A stretch of 64,000 nucleotides of DNA from Tsuneonella amylolytica. GTDB lineage: Bacteria > Pseudomonadota > Alphaproteobacteria > Sphingomonadales > Sphingomonadaceae. The notes beneath the pieces are model-generated. The model was given only the letters and a program-made list of their open reading frames with translations, ran no database searches and had not been told where the DNA came from. Below are positions 46,651-57,423 of this stretch, one piece after another. The stretch spans positions 186,001 through 250,000 of the forward strand of contig NZ_CP032570.1 of the NCBI RefSeq assembly GCF_003626915.1, given 5' to 3'. The stretch's first letter is position 1. Every line of letters starts with the position of its first letter. The position numbers and the translations under genes were made by a program.

Positions 46651-47034
46651 TTACGCAGGGCAGCGACTGTCGCGCTGCGGCGGCGCGGCGGTGCGGGTCT
46701 GCCAGCTGCCGTCGGGGGCCTGGTACTTTTCGCCCGGCGCCGTGCGCGCGATCGCGAGACATCCGGCGGTTAGCGCGTATTCCTCCAGCGTGGCGTTGGC
46801 GGCGCGGGCCTTCTCGGCATAGACCGCCCGGCGCTTGATATTGATGTCGCTCACCACGCGCTGCAGAGCGGCGTTGCCCGCTCCGACGATGCCGAGATAG
46901 CCGTCCATCTTTTCGCCCACCTGACCCGAAGAGCGCGCGGCCTCGTATGCCGGATCGCGCTGCGCCAGGGCCGGCGCGGCGATCAGGCCGGTTGCAGCGG
47001 CCGCTGCGGCGGCGGTTATCAGAAACTTGCGCAT
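46651..47034 (-). CDS. YdbL family (DUF1318) periplasmic protein
   Basis: 127 residues with a signal peptide (MRKFLITAAAAAAATGLIAA, cleavage near PALAQ). Seen: RDPAYEAARSSGQVGEKMDGYLGI and a C-terminal pair of cysteines. In E. coli YdbL assists YdbH and YnbE, limiting YnbE over-assembly. Here the ATG overlaps the ynbE stop by 1 nt (TGATG), keeping the trio together. Confidence 0.85.
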   Translation of the reverse strand: MRKFLITAAAAAAATGLIAAPALAQRDPAYEAARSSGQVGEKMDGYLGIVGAGNAALQRVVSDINIKRRAVYAEKARAANATLEEYALTAGCLAIARTAPGEKYQAPDGSWQTRTAAPPQRDSRCPA

Positions 47035-47246
47035 CAGAAGATGTCCTCGTTCTCGTCGATCGTGTTGCCCGCATCGGCGGCCAACCGGTATATCACTTCC
47101 TGCCGGATGTTGACGTTAAGTTCGATCACGATCGGCTTGTCGGGCGCGGTCACCTGGACGCAGCCCCCCAATCCGACCGCCCCCAGCATCGCCAGCGGCA
47201 GTCCCCGCACCCCGGCCCAGCGCGCAATCCGTCCGTCCCCTGTCAT
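47034..47246 (-). CDS. YnbE family outer-membrane lipoprotein
   Basis: 70 residues, lipobox VGLGGC. Seen: after the lipid-anchored Cys, TAPDKPIVIELNVNIRQEVIY, a beta-strand region, and acidic ENEDIF at the end. In E. coli YnbE is an outer-membrane partner of YdbH in an intermembrane bridge. The ATG at 47246 gives a normal signal length; an ATG at 47297 overlapping the ydbH stop (ATGA) is also possible and would favour translational coupling. Confidence 0.85.
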   Translation of the reverse strand: MTGDGRIARWAGVRGLPLAMLGAVGLGGCVQVTAPDKPIVIELNVNIRQEVIYRLAADAGNTIDENEDIF

Positions 47247-47293
47247 GGGCGGGATTGTCGCAAGCCTGCAGGTTCGGGTCAACTCGGCGCTCA

Positions 47294-50200
47294 TCATGGC
47301 TTGGTCTCGCTTTCGGAGGACTGAATGGGGGGCCCGTCGGGGACGATGTCCTCGGGCTTTATCGCGGGCGGCGGCGGGCTCACCGCGCGTTTCAGCACGC
47401 GTCCATCGTCGGTCAGCAGGCCGAGCTCGCGGGGGTCGCGAACCGAGGCGGGGTCGTACATCGATTTGAGCGATGTGATCAGCTGGTAGAACGGGGCCCG
47501 GACGTTGACGTTGAAGCGGATGGGCAGGTTCTCGAATCGGCGGGTAATGAAGTTCCGCTTCGCCCCGGCGCCCTGTCTGACGCCGTCGAAGCGCACGCGG
47601 GTCACGATCTCGCCGGTGAGGTTGCCGTCCATACCGATCGACATCTGCTGGTAGTCGAGCGATTTCAGCGCATCGAAGGCGAAGTTCGCGATCGCGCCGA
47701 GGTTCTCCCGCGAAAGCTCGCCCACGTAACTGACGTTGCCGCCCGGCGGCCGCGCAATCAGCAGGCCGCCTTCGATCCGGCCCACGCCCGCGTTATCGAA
47801 GATGATCGGCATCGTGCCGTCGAACGTGCCGGTGGCGCTGATGTTGGGAAGCTCCATCCGCTCGACGAACTGTTCCGCCTCCAGCCCCACGATCTCGAAC
47901 ACGTATCGGCGCTCCTCGCTTTGGCCGAGATTGAGCGTCGTGGAGGTCAGCGTCAGCGTACCGCCCATAAAGGGCCACGTCGCGCCCTCCACCGCAAGGA
48001 TGCGCCCGCCGGTCAGACTGAACGCCAGTTCGCCATCGGTCACTTCGATCCCCGGATTGACCGAGGCGAAGCGAATCTTCTGGCCTGGCGCGGTGGTAAG
48101 GTTGAGGAGGTCGCTGAACACCACGGTGCCGCTCGCTCCCTTCACCGGGCCGAAAGCCGCTGCGAAGTCGAGGTCGTCGCTGCTGAACGCACCGGTGCTG
48201 GTGACCCCGCGCTCGCTCCAGTCGATGCGGCCCGTGCCGGTTACCACGCCGCGGGTGTTGGCGACGACGCCCTTGGCGAGCGGGAACAGCGCGTCGGGCT
48301 GCAACCGGCGGTCGAACAGGATGCCTGGCACCGAAAGGTCGGCATGGCCGGTTCCGGTCGCGAGATCGTGGCGAATGGCAACGTCCGTCACCTTCCGCCG
48401 CGTGCCGGGCTCGAACATCGTCGCCTGCGCGTCGATCACGTTGTCGCGCAAGGTGAGCGTGCCGCCTTCCGACACGAGCGGATTGAACCGCCGCGCGTCC
48501 TGCCGGTCGACAAGGCGGAAGGCCCCTTCGGAAATGCTCAGCGTGCCGCCGGCATAGCGCCACTTGCCCGACGTGCCCTCCAGGTTCAGCGGCACGTTGA
48601 ACAGGCGAACGTCGGAATCATCGAACGTACCGGCGATCTCGCGGCCGAATGTCGCCGTCAGGTTCGAGATGCGGAAGGTGCTGGCGGTCGCCACGGGGCC
48701 GAGACTGACGTCGACCGCGCGGGCGCTGAGCGCGCCGGGATAGGCGAAGCCGACCGCGCCGCTGCGCAGCCGTATGGGCGTCTGCGCGAGCCGCCCGGCA
48801 AGATCGAGCGAAGGCGCACCCGCCGCGATCCTGAGGCCGCGCCCGTCCTGGCGCAGGATCGGCTGCCCCCGGCTCGGGCATACACGCACTCCGCGCCTCT
48901 CGAGGCTGAGCGAGGCAAGCGCCAGCGCATCGAAACGCACGTCGATGCACCGCGTCCACATCGTGAGGCCGCCCCGCCCCCAGGTCCCCTGCAGTGGCAG
49001 TAAGAGATTGCGGGTCGAGCCACCGGGCAGCGGCCCGCTCGCCCGTGCCTGTCCGGCAAAACCGAGCGTACCGCCCGGCGCCTGCGCGAGGACCAGTTCG
49101 GGTATCTCCAGTGCTGCGCCGCCGGCGGCGTATTCGGCCATCCGCATACGCAGGACGGCCCGTCCGCCCGGCCCGCGCTCCATCCGGCCCACGATGCGTG
49201 GAAGACCGGCGCCCCCGGTCGCGAGGTTGCCGGAAAAGCGGGGCGGGCCGGAGCCGGCAGAGCTCAACGCCACCTGGCTTAGCGACAACAGGGTCGCACC
49301 GCTCCTGCCGCGCAGCGCTGCATTCGGGATCGTCACCCCCAGCCTGTCGGCCGTTTTTCGTGCCGTGACGCTCGCAGTGAAGGAACTCGCACGGCTCTCC
49401 CTCGCAAGCGCCGTGCGCGCCTTGCGCAGCAACGGCGCGAGCAAAGTGCCTTCCACTCCAGCCTCACCACCGGCGAGGATGCGATCGAGTGCATCGCCGG
49501 CACGCACACCGTTCCCTTCGAGGTCCGACTGCAGCACGGCCGAGCCGAAGCCATCGCGCGCGCGCAGCGTTCCGTCCGCCGTCAGCAAAGCGACCCTCGC
49601 CTGCGGATGCGCGAAACCGCGCGCGGCCAGCGTATATTTCGCGGTCAGGGCATCGCCGCGCCAGGTCGCGCGCATCGATCCGCTCGCGCTGCTCGCGCGC
49701 GTCTCTGCGACCGCGAGCGCGCCGGTCGCGATCCGCCCCCGGCCCTCAACGCCGCCGAAGTCCTTGTCGGCGGTGGCTTTCAGCGCGATTGCCGCATCGG
49801 CGAGCGAAACGCCCCGATCCGCGCACCGAAAGCTCGCTATGCGCAGCGGCCCGTCGATCGTCGGCTTGCCGCCCGATGTGGACACCTTGCCGTAAAGCGT
49901 CGCGCCGCGCGCGTTGCAGCCCGCCGCATCGAGGCGGGGCGCCGCAACCGCGATCATCCCGGCGAACCCGTCGTAGATCCGCCCCGCCCCTTCGGCCTTG
50001 ATGCCGAGCGGGCCGTAATCGCTTTCGATCAGCGCGCGTCCGTCGGCGATGCGCACGTCCAGCTTGGGCAGGCCCGGCGGGGCGCCGGTCTTGCGAAACA
50101 GCGCCTTGTCGAGCGTGCCGAAGCTCAGCGTGCCTCCGCGCAACGTGCCGTACAGGCGCGGGCGAATCAGGGTGACCCGACCCAGCTGCGGGGTGCCGAG

Positions 50201-50509
50201 GCGGTAGCGGATGGCGACTTCGGCCCGTTCGATCGTCAGGTCGGGCGACCGCGGATCGCCCACGACCACGTTCTTCAGGACCTGGCGATCGGGCGCGATC
50301 CGTTCGATCTCATAGGTGGCCGGAATGTCGTATTCGCGAAGTTGGCCCTCGATGACGTTGCCCGCGATCCGCTCGCGCGACAACCAAGCAGCGGCCAGCA
50401 ACGCGAGGACGAGGAGGACAACGCCGATGAGGACGCGCGGCCAGCGCCGGCGGGCTCGCGCTTCCTCGATCGCTATTGCTTCTTCGAGTTCGCCCGACGC
50501 CTGCGCCAT
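47294..50509 (-). CDS. YdbH family AsmA-like intermembrane transport protein
   Basis: 1071 residues. Seen: N-terminal transmembrane helix (RRWPRVLIGVVLLVLALLAA, about residues 20-45), then a long beta-rich region of repeating AsmA-like strands extending toward the outer membrane, including AEQFVERMELPNISATGTFDG and RFENLPIRFNVNV near the C-terminus. E. coli YdbH works with TamB and YhdP in moving phospholipids from inner to outer membrane. The neighbouring ynbE and ydbL support this. ATG at 50509 is chosen over a longer frame because the basic start and helix begin here. Confidence 0.88.
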   Translation of the reverse strand: MAQASGELEEAIAIEEARARRRWPRVLIGVVLLVLALLAAAWLSRERIAGNVIEGQLREYDIPATYEIERIAPDRQVLKNVVVGDPRSPDLTIERAEVAIRYRLGTPQLGRVTLIRPRLYGTLRGGTLSFGTLDKALFRKTGAPPGLPKLDVRIADGRALIESDYGPLGIKAEGAGRIYDGFAGMIAVAAPRLDAAGCNARGATLYGKVSTSGGKPTIDGPLRIASFRCADRGVSLADAAIALKATADKDFGGVEGRGRIATGALAVAETRASSASGSMRATWRGDALTAKYTLAARGFAHPQARVALLTADGTLRARDGFGSAVLQSDLEGNGVRAGDALDRILAGGEAGVEGTLLAPLLRKARTALARESRASSFTASVTARKTADRLGVTIPNAALRGRSGATLLSLSQVALSSAGSGPPRFSGNLATGGAGLPRIVGRMERGPGGRAVLRMRMAEYAAGGAALEIPELVLAQAPGGTLGFAGQARASGPLPGGSTRNLLLPLQGTWGRGGLTMWTRCIDVRFDALALASLSLERRGVRVCPSRGQPILRQDGRGLRIAAGAPSLDLAGRLAQTPIRLRSGAVGFAYPGALSARAVDVSLGPVATASTFRISNLTATFGREIAGTFDDSDVRLFNVPLNLEGTSGKWRYAGGTLSISEGAFRLVDRQDARRFNPLVSEGGTLTLRDNVIDAQATMFEPGTRRKVTDVAIRHDLATGTGHADLSVPGILFDRRLQPDALFPLAKGVVANTRGVVTGTGRIDWSERGVTSTGAFSSDDLDFAAAFGPVKGASGTVVFSDLLNLTTAPGQKIRFASVNPGIEVTDGELAFSLTGGRILAVEGATWPFMGGTLTLTSTTLNLGQSEERRYVFEIVGLEAEQFVERMELPNISATGTFDGTMPIIFDNAGVGRIEGGLLIARPPGGNVSYVGELSRENLGAIANFAFDALKSLDYQQMSIGMDGNLTGEIVTRVRFDGVRQGAGAKRNFITRRFENLPIRFNVNVRAPFYQLITSLKSMYDPASVRDPRELGLLTDDGRVLKRAVSPPPPAIKPEDIVPDGPPIQSSESETKP

Positions 50510-50565
50510 CGCCCCCCACTTGCGCGACGCGCCGCCCAAAGGCAATGCGCTGCCGGTTCGAAGCG

Positions 50566-51279
50566 ATGACGGGGGAAAGGTTGCCGCAGGGTGAAGGCGT
50601 TCCGGACGGCGACGGCAGGGCCGGCCACCGCGCGCGCCTGCGCCAGCGGCTGCTGACCGGCGGGGCCGAGGCGCTGGCCGACTACGAGGTGCTCGAGTTC
50701 CTGCTGTTCGCAGCCAACCAGCGCGGCGACACCAAGCCGCTCGCGAAGGCCCTGCTCGCCCGCTTCGGCAGCCTCAACGCCGTGCTCAATGCCGAACCCG
50801 GCGCGCTCGTGCAGGTCAAGGGCATGGGCGACGGCGGGGCGGCTGCGTTGAAGGCGGTGGCCCTGGCGGCCCGGCGCATGGCGCGGGGCGAGGTGCGCGA
50901 CAAGCCGATCCTTGGCAGCTGGCAGGCGCTGCTCGATTACCTCACGATCGACATGGCGCACCTGACGGTAGAGCGGGTTCGCGTCCTGTACCTCGACACC
51001 CGCAACCGGCTGATCATGGACCACCATGTCGGCGACGGATCGGTGGACGAGGCGGCGATCCACCCGCGCGAGGTCGTCCGCAAGGCGCTCGATCTCGGCG
51101 CGACAGCGATGATCCTCGTCCACAACCATCCCAGCGGCAATCCCGAACCGAGCCGCGCCGACATCGAGATCACCCGCCGCATTGCCGAGGCCGGCCGCCT
51201 GCTCGGCATCGTCGTCCACGACCACGTCATCGTGGGGCGCGACGGCCACGCCAGCCTGAAGGCCAAGGGGTTGATATAG
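50566..51279 (+). CDS. radC: RadC family JAB-domain protein
   Basis: 237 residues. Seen: an HhH-like N-terminal half (ADYEVLEFLLFAANQRGDTK, VKGMGDGGAAALKAVA) and the JAMM zinc motif LVHNHPSGNPEPSRAD. Once linked to DNA repair, now of unclear role. The ATG at 50566 lies 56 nt from the divergent ydbH. Ends 59 nt before purB. Confidence 0.92.
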   Translation: MTGERLPQGEGVPDGDGRAGHRARLRQRLLTGGAEALADYEVLEFLLFAANQRGDTKPLAKALLARFGSLNAVLNAEPGALVQVKGMGDGGAAALKAVALAARRMARGEVRDKPILGSWQALLDYLTIDMAHLTVERVRVLYLDTRNRLIMDHHVGDGSVDEAAIHPREVVRKALDLGATAMILVHNHPSGNPEPSRADIEITRRIAEAGRLLGIVVHDHVIVGRDGHASLKAKGLI

Positions 51280-51338
51280 CGCCGCCGCGCCCCTAGCCGC
51301 TCCCGCGCGTCACTTCCCCCGATCCGCCGGAGTCGAAC

Positions 51339-52652
51339 ATGGTCCCCCGTTACGCCCGCCCCGCGATGTCCGCCATCTGGGAGCCGGAGGCGCGCTATCG
51401 CATCTGGTTCGAGATCGAAGCGCACGCGACCGAAAAGCTGGGCGAACTGGGCGTCGTGCCGACAAGCGCGGCGAAGGCGTTGTGGGACTGGTGGGCGACC
51501 GATCCGAAGATCGACGTCGAAGCGATCGACGCGATCGAGGCGGTGACCAAGCACGACGTGATCGCCTTCCTGACATGGGTGGCGGAGCAGGTCGGCGACG
51601 AAGCGCGCTTCATGCACCAGGGGATGACGAGTTCGGACGTGCTCGACACGACGCTCAGCGTCCAACTCGCCAAGGCGAGCGACATCCTGCTGGAAGATCT
51701 CGACCTGCTGCTCGCCGCGATCCGGCGCCGCGCGGAAGAGCACAAGTACACCCCCACCATCGGCCGTAGCCACGGCATCCATGCCGAGCCGGTGACCTTC
51801 GGCCTCAAGCTGGCGCAGGCCTATGCCGAGTTCGCCCGGTGCCGCGAACGGCTGGCCAATGCGCGGCGCGAAATCGCGACTTGTGCGATTTCGGGCGCGG
51901 TCGGGACCTTCGCCAACGTATCGCCCGAAGTCGAGGAACACGTCGCCGAGCGGCTCGGCCTCGCCATCGAACCCGTCTCGACGCAAGTCATCCCGCGCGA
52001 CCGGCACGCGATGTACTTCGCGACGCTGGCAGTGATCGCGGGCAGTATCGAACGACTCGCGGTCGAGGTCCGCCACCTCCAGCGCACCGAGGTGCTCGAG
52101 GCGGAAGAATACTTCTCGCCCGGCCAGAAGGGGTCGAGCGCGATGCCGCACAAGCGCAACCCGATCCTCACCGAGAACCTCACCGGCCAGGCCCGCATGA
52201 TCCGCGCCTATGCCCTTCCCGCGCTCGAAAACGTGGCATTGTGGCACGAGCGGGACATCAGCCATTCCTCGGTGGAACGGTTCATCGGCCCCGACGCCAC
52301 GATCACGCTCGACTTCGCACTGGCGCGGCTGGCCGGCGTGATCGACAAGCTGCTGGTCTATCCCGAACGGATGCGGAAGAACCTCGACCGGATGGGCGGC
52401 CTCGTCCATTCGCAGCGGGTGTTGCTGGCTCTGACCCAGGCCGGTGTCAGCCGCGAGGATGCCTACCGCCTCGTCCAACGCAACGCGATGAAGGTGTGGG
52501 AATCGGACGGTGCGCTGAGCCTGCTCGACCTCCTCAAGTCCGACGACGAAGTCACCGCCGCGCTGACGCCGGAGCAGCTCGAGGAAAAGTTCGACCTCGA
52601 CTACCACTTCAAGCACGTCGACACGATTTTCGCCCGTGTGTTCGGCGCGTAA
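51339..52652 (+). CDS. purB: Adenylosuccinate lyase
   Basis: Cleaves SAICAR and adenylosuccinate in purine synthesis. 437 residues. Seen: MVPRYARPAMSAIWEPEARY, the TSSDVLDTT and RSHGIHAEP substrate-site motifs, and the family signature GSSAMPHKRNPI. Opens the purB-lapA-pyrF-trpF-trpB-trpA-accD run. Confidence 0.97.
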   Translation: MVPRYARPAMSAIWEPEARYRIWFEIEAHATEKLGELGVVPTSAAKALWDWWATDPKIDVEAIDAIEAVTKHDVIAFLTWVAEQVGDEARFMHQGMTSSDVLDTTLSVQLAKASDILLEDLDLLLAAIRRRAEEHKYTPTIGRSHGIHAEPVTFGLKLAQAYAEFARCRERLANARREIATCAISGAVGTFANVSPEVEEHVAERLGLAIEPVSTQVIPRDRHAMYFATLAVIAGSIERLAVEVRHLQRTEVLEAEEYFSPGQKGSSAMPHKRNPILTENLTGQARMIRAYALPALENVALWHERDISHSSVERFIGPDATITLDFALARLAGVIDKLLVYPERMRKNLDRMGGLVHSQRVLLALTQAGVSREDAYRLVQRNAMKVWESDGALSLLDLLKSDDEVTAALTPEQLEEKFDLDYHFKHVDTIFARVFGA

Positions 52653-52724
52653 GCCGCACTCTTCCCTTCCGGGGCCATTTCGTAATAAGCCGAGGCAAAC
52701 GGCCACACGGGGAGCCACTCCGCC

Positions 52725-53123
52725 ATGCAAATCGTCCGCACGATCGTCTGGGTTCTCATTTTCGTCGCACTGCTGATCTTCAGCTACTTCAACTGGAAGC
52801 CGGTTGAGGTGCAGATCTGGGACAACCTGGTGCTGGAGACGAAAGTCCCCGCGCTGGTCGTCGTGTCGTTCCTGCTCGGCCTCGTGCCCATGTGGCTGAT
52901 CCATCGCGGGGCGGTGTGGCGGCACCGGCGGCGCATCAGCGCGCTGGAGGCGAACCAGCGCGCAACGGTGAACGCCATTTCCACGCCCACTTCCGCCCCG
53001 CCGCGGCCCGAACCGGAGACTGCCGTCACGCGGATGGCCACCGGCGGTCCGCTGGACAGCGAGCCCTCGCCGCGCGCACCGCATGGCCAGGCACCGGTAC
53101 CGCGGGACGAAATCCTCAAGTGA
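52725..53123 (+). CDS. LapA domain membrane protein
   Basis: 132 residues with two transmembrane helices (IVRTIVWVLIFVALLIFSYF, ALVVVSFLLGLVPMWLI), the LapA/DUF1049-type pair, then a basic cytoplasmic stretch RHRRRISALE and a Pro/Thr-rich tail. Enteric LapA works with LapB in lipopolysaccharide control; the alphaproteobacterial form is uncharacterised. Overlaps pyrF by 4 nt (GTGA). Confidence 0.85.
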   Translation: MQIVRTIVWVLIFVALLIFSYFNWKPVEVQIWDNLVLETKVPALVVVSFLLGLVPMWLIHRGAVWRHRRRISALEANQRATVNAISTPTSAPPRPEPETAVTRMATGGPLDSEPSPRAPHGQAPVPRDEILK

Positions 53124-53794
53124 CGAACCCCGTCTTCCTCGCGCTCGACCTGCCGCGGCTGGACGATGCGGTCGCCATGGCCAGGCGCGTGAAGGGGCAT
53201 GTCGGCGGGCTGAAACTGGGGCTGGAGTTCTTCTGCGCCCACGGTCATCACGGGGTGCACGAAATCGCCCGGGTCGGGATGCCGATCTTCCTCGACCTGA
53301 AGCTCCACGACATTCCCAACACCGTTGCCGGCGCGATGCAGGCGATCCACGTGCTGGAACCGGCGATCGTGACCGTTCACGCCAGCGGCGGACGCGCGAT
53401 GATGGAAGACGCCAAGGCCGCCGCCGCCGAGGGTTGCAAGGTCGTGGCCGTCACGATGCTCACCAGCCTCGACGAACGCGATCTCGCCCGCACCGGCGTG
53501 GCGGGCAGCGCGCATGACCAGGTGATGCGCCTTGCCGAGCTGGCCGAGGCGGCGGGGCTCGACGGCATCGTGTGTTCGGGCCGCGAGGTGAAGGCGGTCC
53601 ACGCACAGTGGAAGAACGGCTATTTAGTGGTGCCCGGCCTGCGCCTCCCCAGTGACGCGGTCGGCGACCAGAAGCGCGTCGTCACCCCGCGGCAGGCGCG
53701 CGACGACGGCGCCAGCGTGCTGGTAGTGGGCCGTCCGATCAGCCGCGCCGACGATCCGGTCGCCGCCGCCCGCGCGATCGAAGCGACACTCTAG
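53120..53794 (+). CDS. pyrF: Orotidine 5'-phosphate decarboxylase
   Basis: Last step of UMP synthesis. 224 residues. Seen: [39 protein letters not shown] (Asp-Lys-x-x-Asp catalytic set), [11 protein letters not shown], and the phosphate-binding VVPGLRL and [17 protein letters not shown] start overlapping the lapA stop. 8 nt before trpF. Confidence 0.97.
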   Translation: MTNPVFLALDLPRLDDAVAMARRVKGHVGGLKLGLEFFCAHGHHGVHEIARVGMPIFLDLKLHDIPNTVAGAMQAIHVLEPAIVTVHASGGRAMMEDAKAAAAEGCKVVAVTMLTSLDERDLARTGVAGSAHDQVMRLAELAEAAGLDGIVCSGREVKAVHAQWKNGYLVVPGLRLPSDAVGDQKRVVTPRQARDDGASVLVVGRPISRADDPVAAARAIEATL

Positions 53795-53802
53795 GAAAGT
53801 TC

Positions 53803-54438
53803 ATGGCAGACGTTCTGGTCAAGGTATGCGGGTGCAATACGCCCGAGGCGATCGACGCGGCGGTCGATGCGGGGGCGGATTACATCGGCCTCAACCTCTA
53901 CGAGCCGAGCCCGCGTTATGTCACGCTGGAGGATGCCGCGAAGCTGCGCCGCCGGGTGCCGGAAAGCGTCAAGATCGCGCTCGTCACCGTCAACATGCAG
54001 CCCCCCGAACTGGTCCGCGCGATCGAAGCCGTCAGGCCCGAGGTGATCCAGTTTCACGGCGGCGAAACGGTCGAATGGCTGGCATTGGTCCGCAAGATGA
54101 CCGACCTCGTCCTGTGGAAGGCGATCGGTGTCAGGAGCCGTGCCACTCTCGACGACACGTTGCGGTTCAAGGACGCGGCGCACCGCATCCTCTACGATGC
54201 AGCGCCGGGCGCGCTGCCGGGGGGCAACGGCCTCGCGCTCGACTGGTCGCTGCTGGCCGGGTTCGAGCACCAGATCCCCTGGGGGCTCGCGGGCGGGCTC
54301 ACCCCGCACAACGTAGCGCAGGCGATCCGCGAGACGGGCACCGTGATGGTGGATGCCGCCAGCGGCGTCGAAAGCGCGCCGGGCGTCAAGGATCCCGCCC
54401 GCATCCGTGCCTTCGTCGAGGCGGCGCGCGCGGCCTGA
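53803..54438 (+). CDS. trpF: Phosphoribosylanthranilate isomerase
   Basis: Third-stage tryptophan synthesis, TIM barrel. 211 residues. Seen: [15 protein letters not shown] with the catalytic Cys, [28 protein letters not shown] and [29 protein letters not shown] holds the general acid Asp. 50 nt before trpB. Confidence 0.96.
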   Translation: MADVLVKVCGCNTPEAIDAAVDAGADYIGLNLYEPSPRYVTLEDAAKLRRRVPESVKIALVTVNMQPPELVRAIEAVRPEVIQFHGGETVEWLALVRKMTDLVLWKAIGVRSRATLDDTLRFKDAAHRILYDAAPGALPGGNGLALDWSLLAGFEHQIPWGLAGGLTPHNVAQAIRETGTVMVDAASGVESAPGVKDPARIRAFVEAARAA

Positions 54439-54488
54439 GCGCCGCAGCCCCTCGACATGGCGCTGCCCGCGCGCCAAGGGACCGTCCG

Positions 54489-55696
<1,208 letters not shown>

Positions 55697-55700
<4 letters not shown>

Positions 55701-56488
55701 GCCGGTTAACGGCTGCCTTCGCCAAGGGCCGCCCCGCGTTCGTCGCGTTCATCACCGCGGGGGACGGCGACACCGCGGCCAATCTCGACGCGCTGGTCGC
55801 GGGGGGTGCGGACGTGATCGAGCTGGGGATGCCGTTCACCGACCCGATGGCCGACGGCCCGGCGATCCAGAACGCCAACCTGCGCAGCCTCGGCGCGGGC
55901 ACGACCACCGCCGACGTGCTCGCCATCGCGACCGCGTTCCGCGCGCGCCATCCCGAGGTGCCGCTGGTGCTGATGGGCTATGCCAACCCGATGGTCCGCC
56001 GCGGGCCCGATTGGTTTGCGCAGGCCGCCAAAGCCGCGGGAGTCGACGGGGTGATCTGCGTCGACATCCCGCCCGAGGAGGACGACGCGCTCGGCCCTGC
56101 CCTTCGCACCGAGGGGATCGACCTCATCCGCCTCGCCACACCCACCACTGACGCCGCGCGGTTGCCCGCGGTGCTCGAAGGTTCGAGCGGGTTCGTGTAT
56201 TACGTTTCGGTCGCCGGGATTACCGGGCTGCAGCAGGCCGCGACCGGCTCGATCGCGAGCGCTGTCGCGCGGCTGAAGGCGGCGACCGACCTGCCGATTG
56301 CGGTCGGCTTCGGCGTGCGCACCGCCGAACAGGCCGCCGCGATCGCGCAAGTGGCGGACGGCGTCGTCGTGGGCTCCGCGCTGGTTGACCTGTGCGAGCA
56401 GCACGGCGCAAACGCACCGGAACACATACAGGCGCTGGCCGCTTCCATCAGCGAAGCCGTCCACGCCGCAACACGAGAAACCGCATGA
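55697..56488 (+). CDS. trpA: Tryptophan synthase alpha subunit
   Basis: Cleaves indole-3-glycerol phosphate and passes indole to TrpB. 263 residues, GTG start. Seen: [34 protein letters not shown] (catalytic Glu and Asp), YVSVAGITG and [19 protein letters not shown] overlap with accD. Confidence 0.98.
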
Positions 56489-57333
56489 GCTGGCTCAGCC
56501 GCGTTCGCAACGCCCTGCCCTTCGCCCCCAAGCGCGAGACGCCCGACGCCCTGTGGGTGAAGTGCCCCAGTTGCCAGGAAATGATTTTCGCCAAGGAGTA
56601 CGAGGAAAACCTCTACGTCTGCCCGCGGTGCGAACATCACGGACGGATCAACGCCGACACGCGCCTCGCGCAACTGCTCGATCCGGGTTTCGACCTGCTC
56701 GCCCAGCCCGAGGTAAAGGAAGACCCGCTCAAGTTCCGCGACACCGCGAAGTACACCGACCGCCTGAAGAAGGCGCGCGCGGCGAACCCGCACCGGGATG
56801 CGTTCAGCGTCGGCTCGGGCACGATCGACGGCCGCCCGGCCGTGGTCGGCGTGCAGGACTTCAGCTTCATGGGCGGCAGCATGGGCATGGCCGTGGGCAC
56901 CGCCTTTGTGCAAGGGGCCGAACGCGCCCTGTCGCGCCGTTGCCCCTACATCGTCGTCACCGCGGCGGGCGGCGCGCGCATGCAGGAAGGCATCCTCAGC
57001 CTGATGCAGATGCCCAAGGCGACCGTGATGACCCGGCGGCTGAAGGAGGCCGGCCTGCCTTACATCGTGGTGTTGACCGACCCCACGACAGGCGGCGTCA
57101 CCGCCAGCTACGCGATGCTCGGCGACGTCCAGATCGCGGAGCCCGGCGCGCTGATCGGCTTCGCCGGACAGCGGGTGATCCAGGACACGATCCGCGAACA
57201 GCTGCCCGAAGGCTTCCAGCGCGCCGAGTACCTGCTGAAGCACGGGATGATCGACATGGTCGTCCCGCGCAAGGAACTGAAGGGCACGCTGGCGACGCTG
57301 ATCGATTACCTCAGCCCGAAGAAGGCGGCGTGA
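56485..57333 (+). CDS. accD: Acetyl-CoA carboxylase carboxyltransferase subunit beta
   Basis: First committed step of fatty-acid synthesis. 282 residues. Seen: N-terminal C4 zinc finger (CPSC ... CPRC, ~residues 28-52), then the crotonase-fold core [36 protein letters not shown] and [16 protein letters not shown]. Ends 4 nt before the repeat element. Confidence 0.97.
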   Translation: MSWLSRVRNALPFAPKRETPDALWVKCPSCQEMIFAKEYEENLYVCPRCEHHGRINADTRLAQLLDPGFDLLAQPEVKEDPLKFRDTAKYTDRLKKARAANPHRDAFSVGSGTIDGRPAVVGVQDFSFMGGSMGMAVGTAFVQGAERALSRRCPYIVVTAAGGARMQEGILSLMQMPKATVMTRRLKEAGLPYIVVLTDPTTGGVTASYAMLGDVQIAEPGALIGFAGQRVIQDTIREQLPEGFQRAEYLLKHGMIDMVVPRKELKGTLATLIDYLSPKKAA

Positions 57334-57337
57334 TTTA

Positions 57338-57418
57338 CGTCATCCCAGCGAAAGCTGGGATCTCTTGCCGCGAGCGCCGAGCCCGAGGAGAGCGATCCCA
57401 GCTTTCGCTGGGATGACG
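57338..57418. repeat. REP-type palindromic repeat doublet between accD and folC
   Basis: Two 25-nt arms (57338-57362 and 57394-57418) are exact reverse complements, separated by 31 nt. Each arm is itself a hairpin, ATCCCAGC-GAAA-GCTGGGAT. The element starts 4 nt after the accD stop and ends 5 nt before the folC ATG, so it fills the gap. It resembles the intergenic inverted pairs of short REP units known in proteobacteria. I saw no other copy in the window. Confidence 0.88.
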
Positions 57419-57423
57419 GACCC

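Noticed and set aside
57338..57418. CRISPR or transposon terminal repeats at the accD-folC gap
   Set aside because: Only one inverted pair with a 31-nt middle, no spacers, no transposase and no target-site duplication; it fits a REP doublet better.
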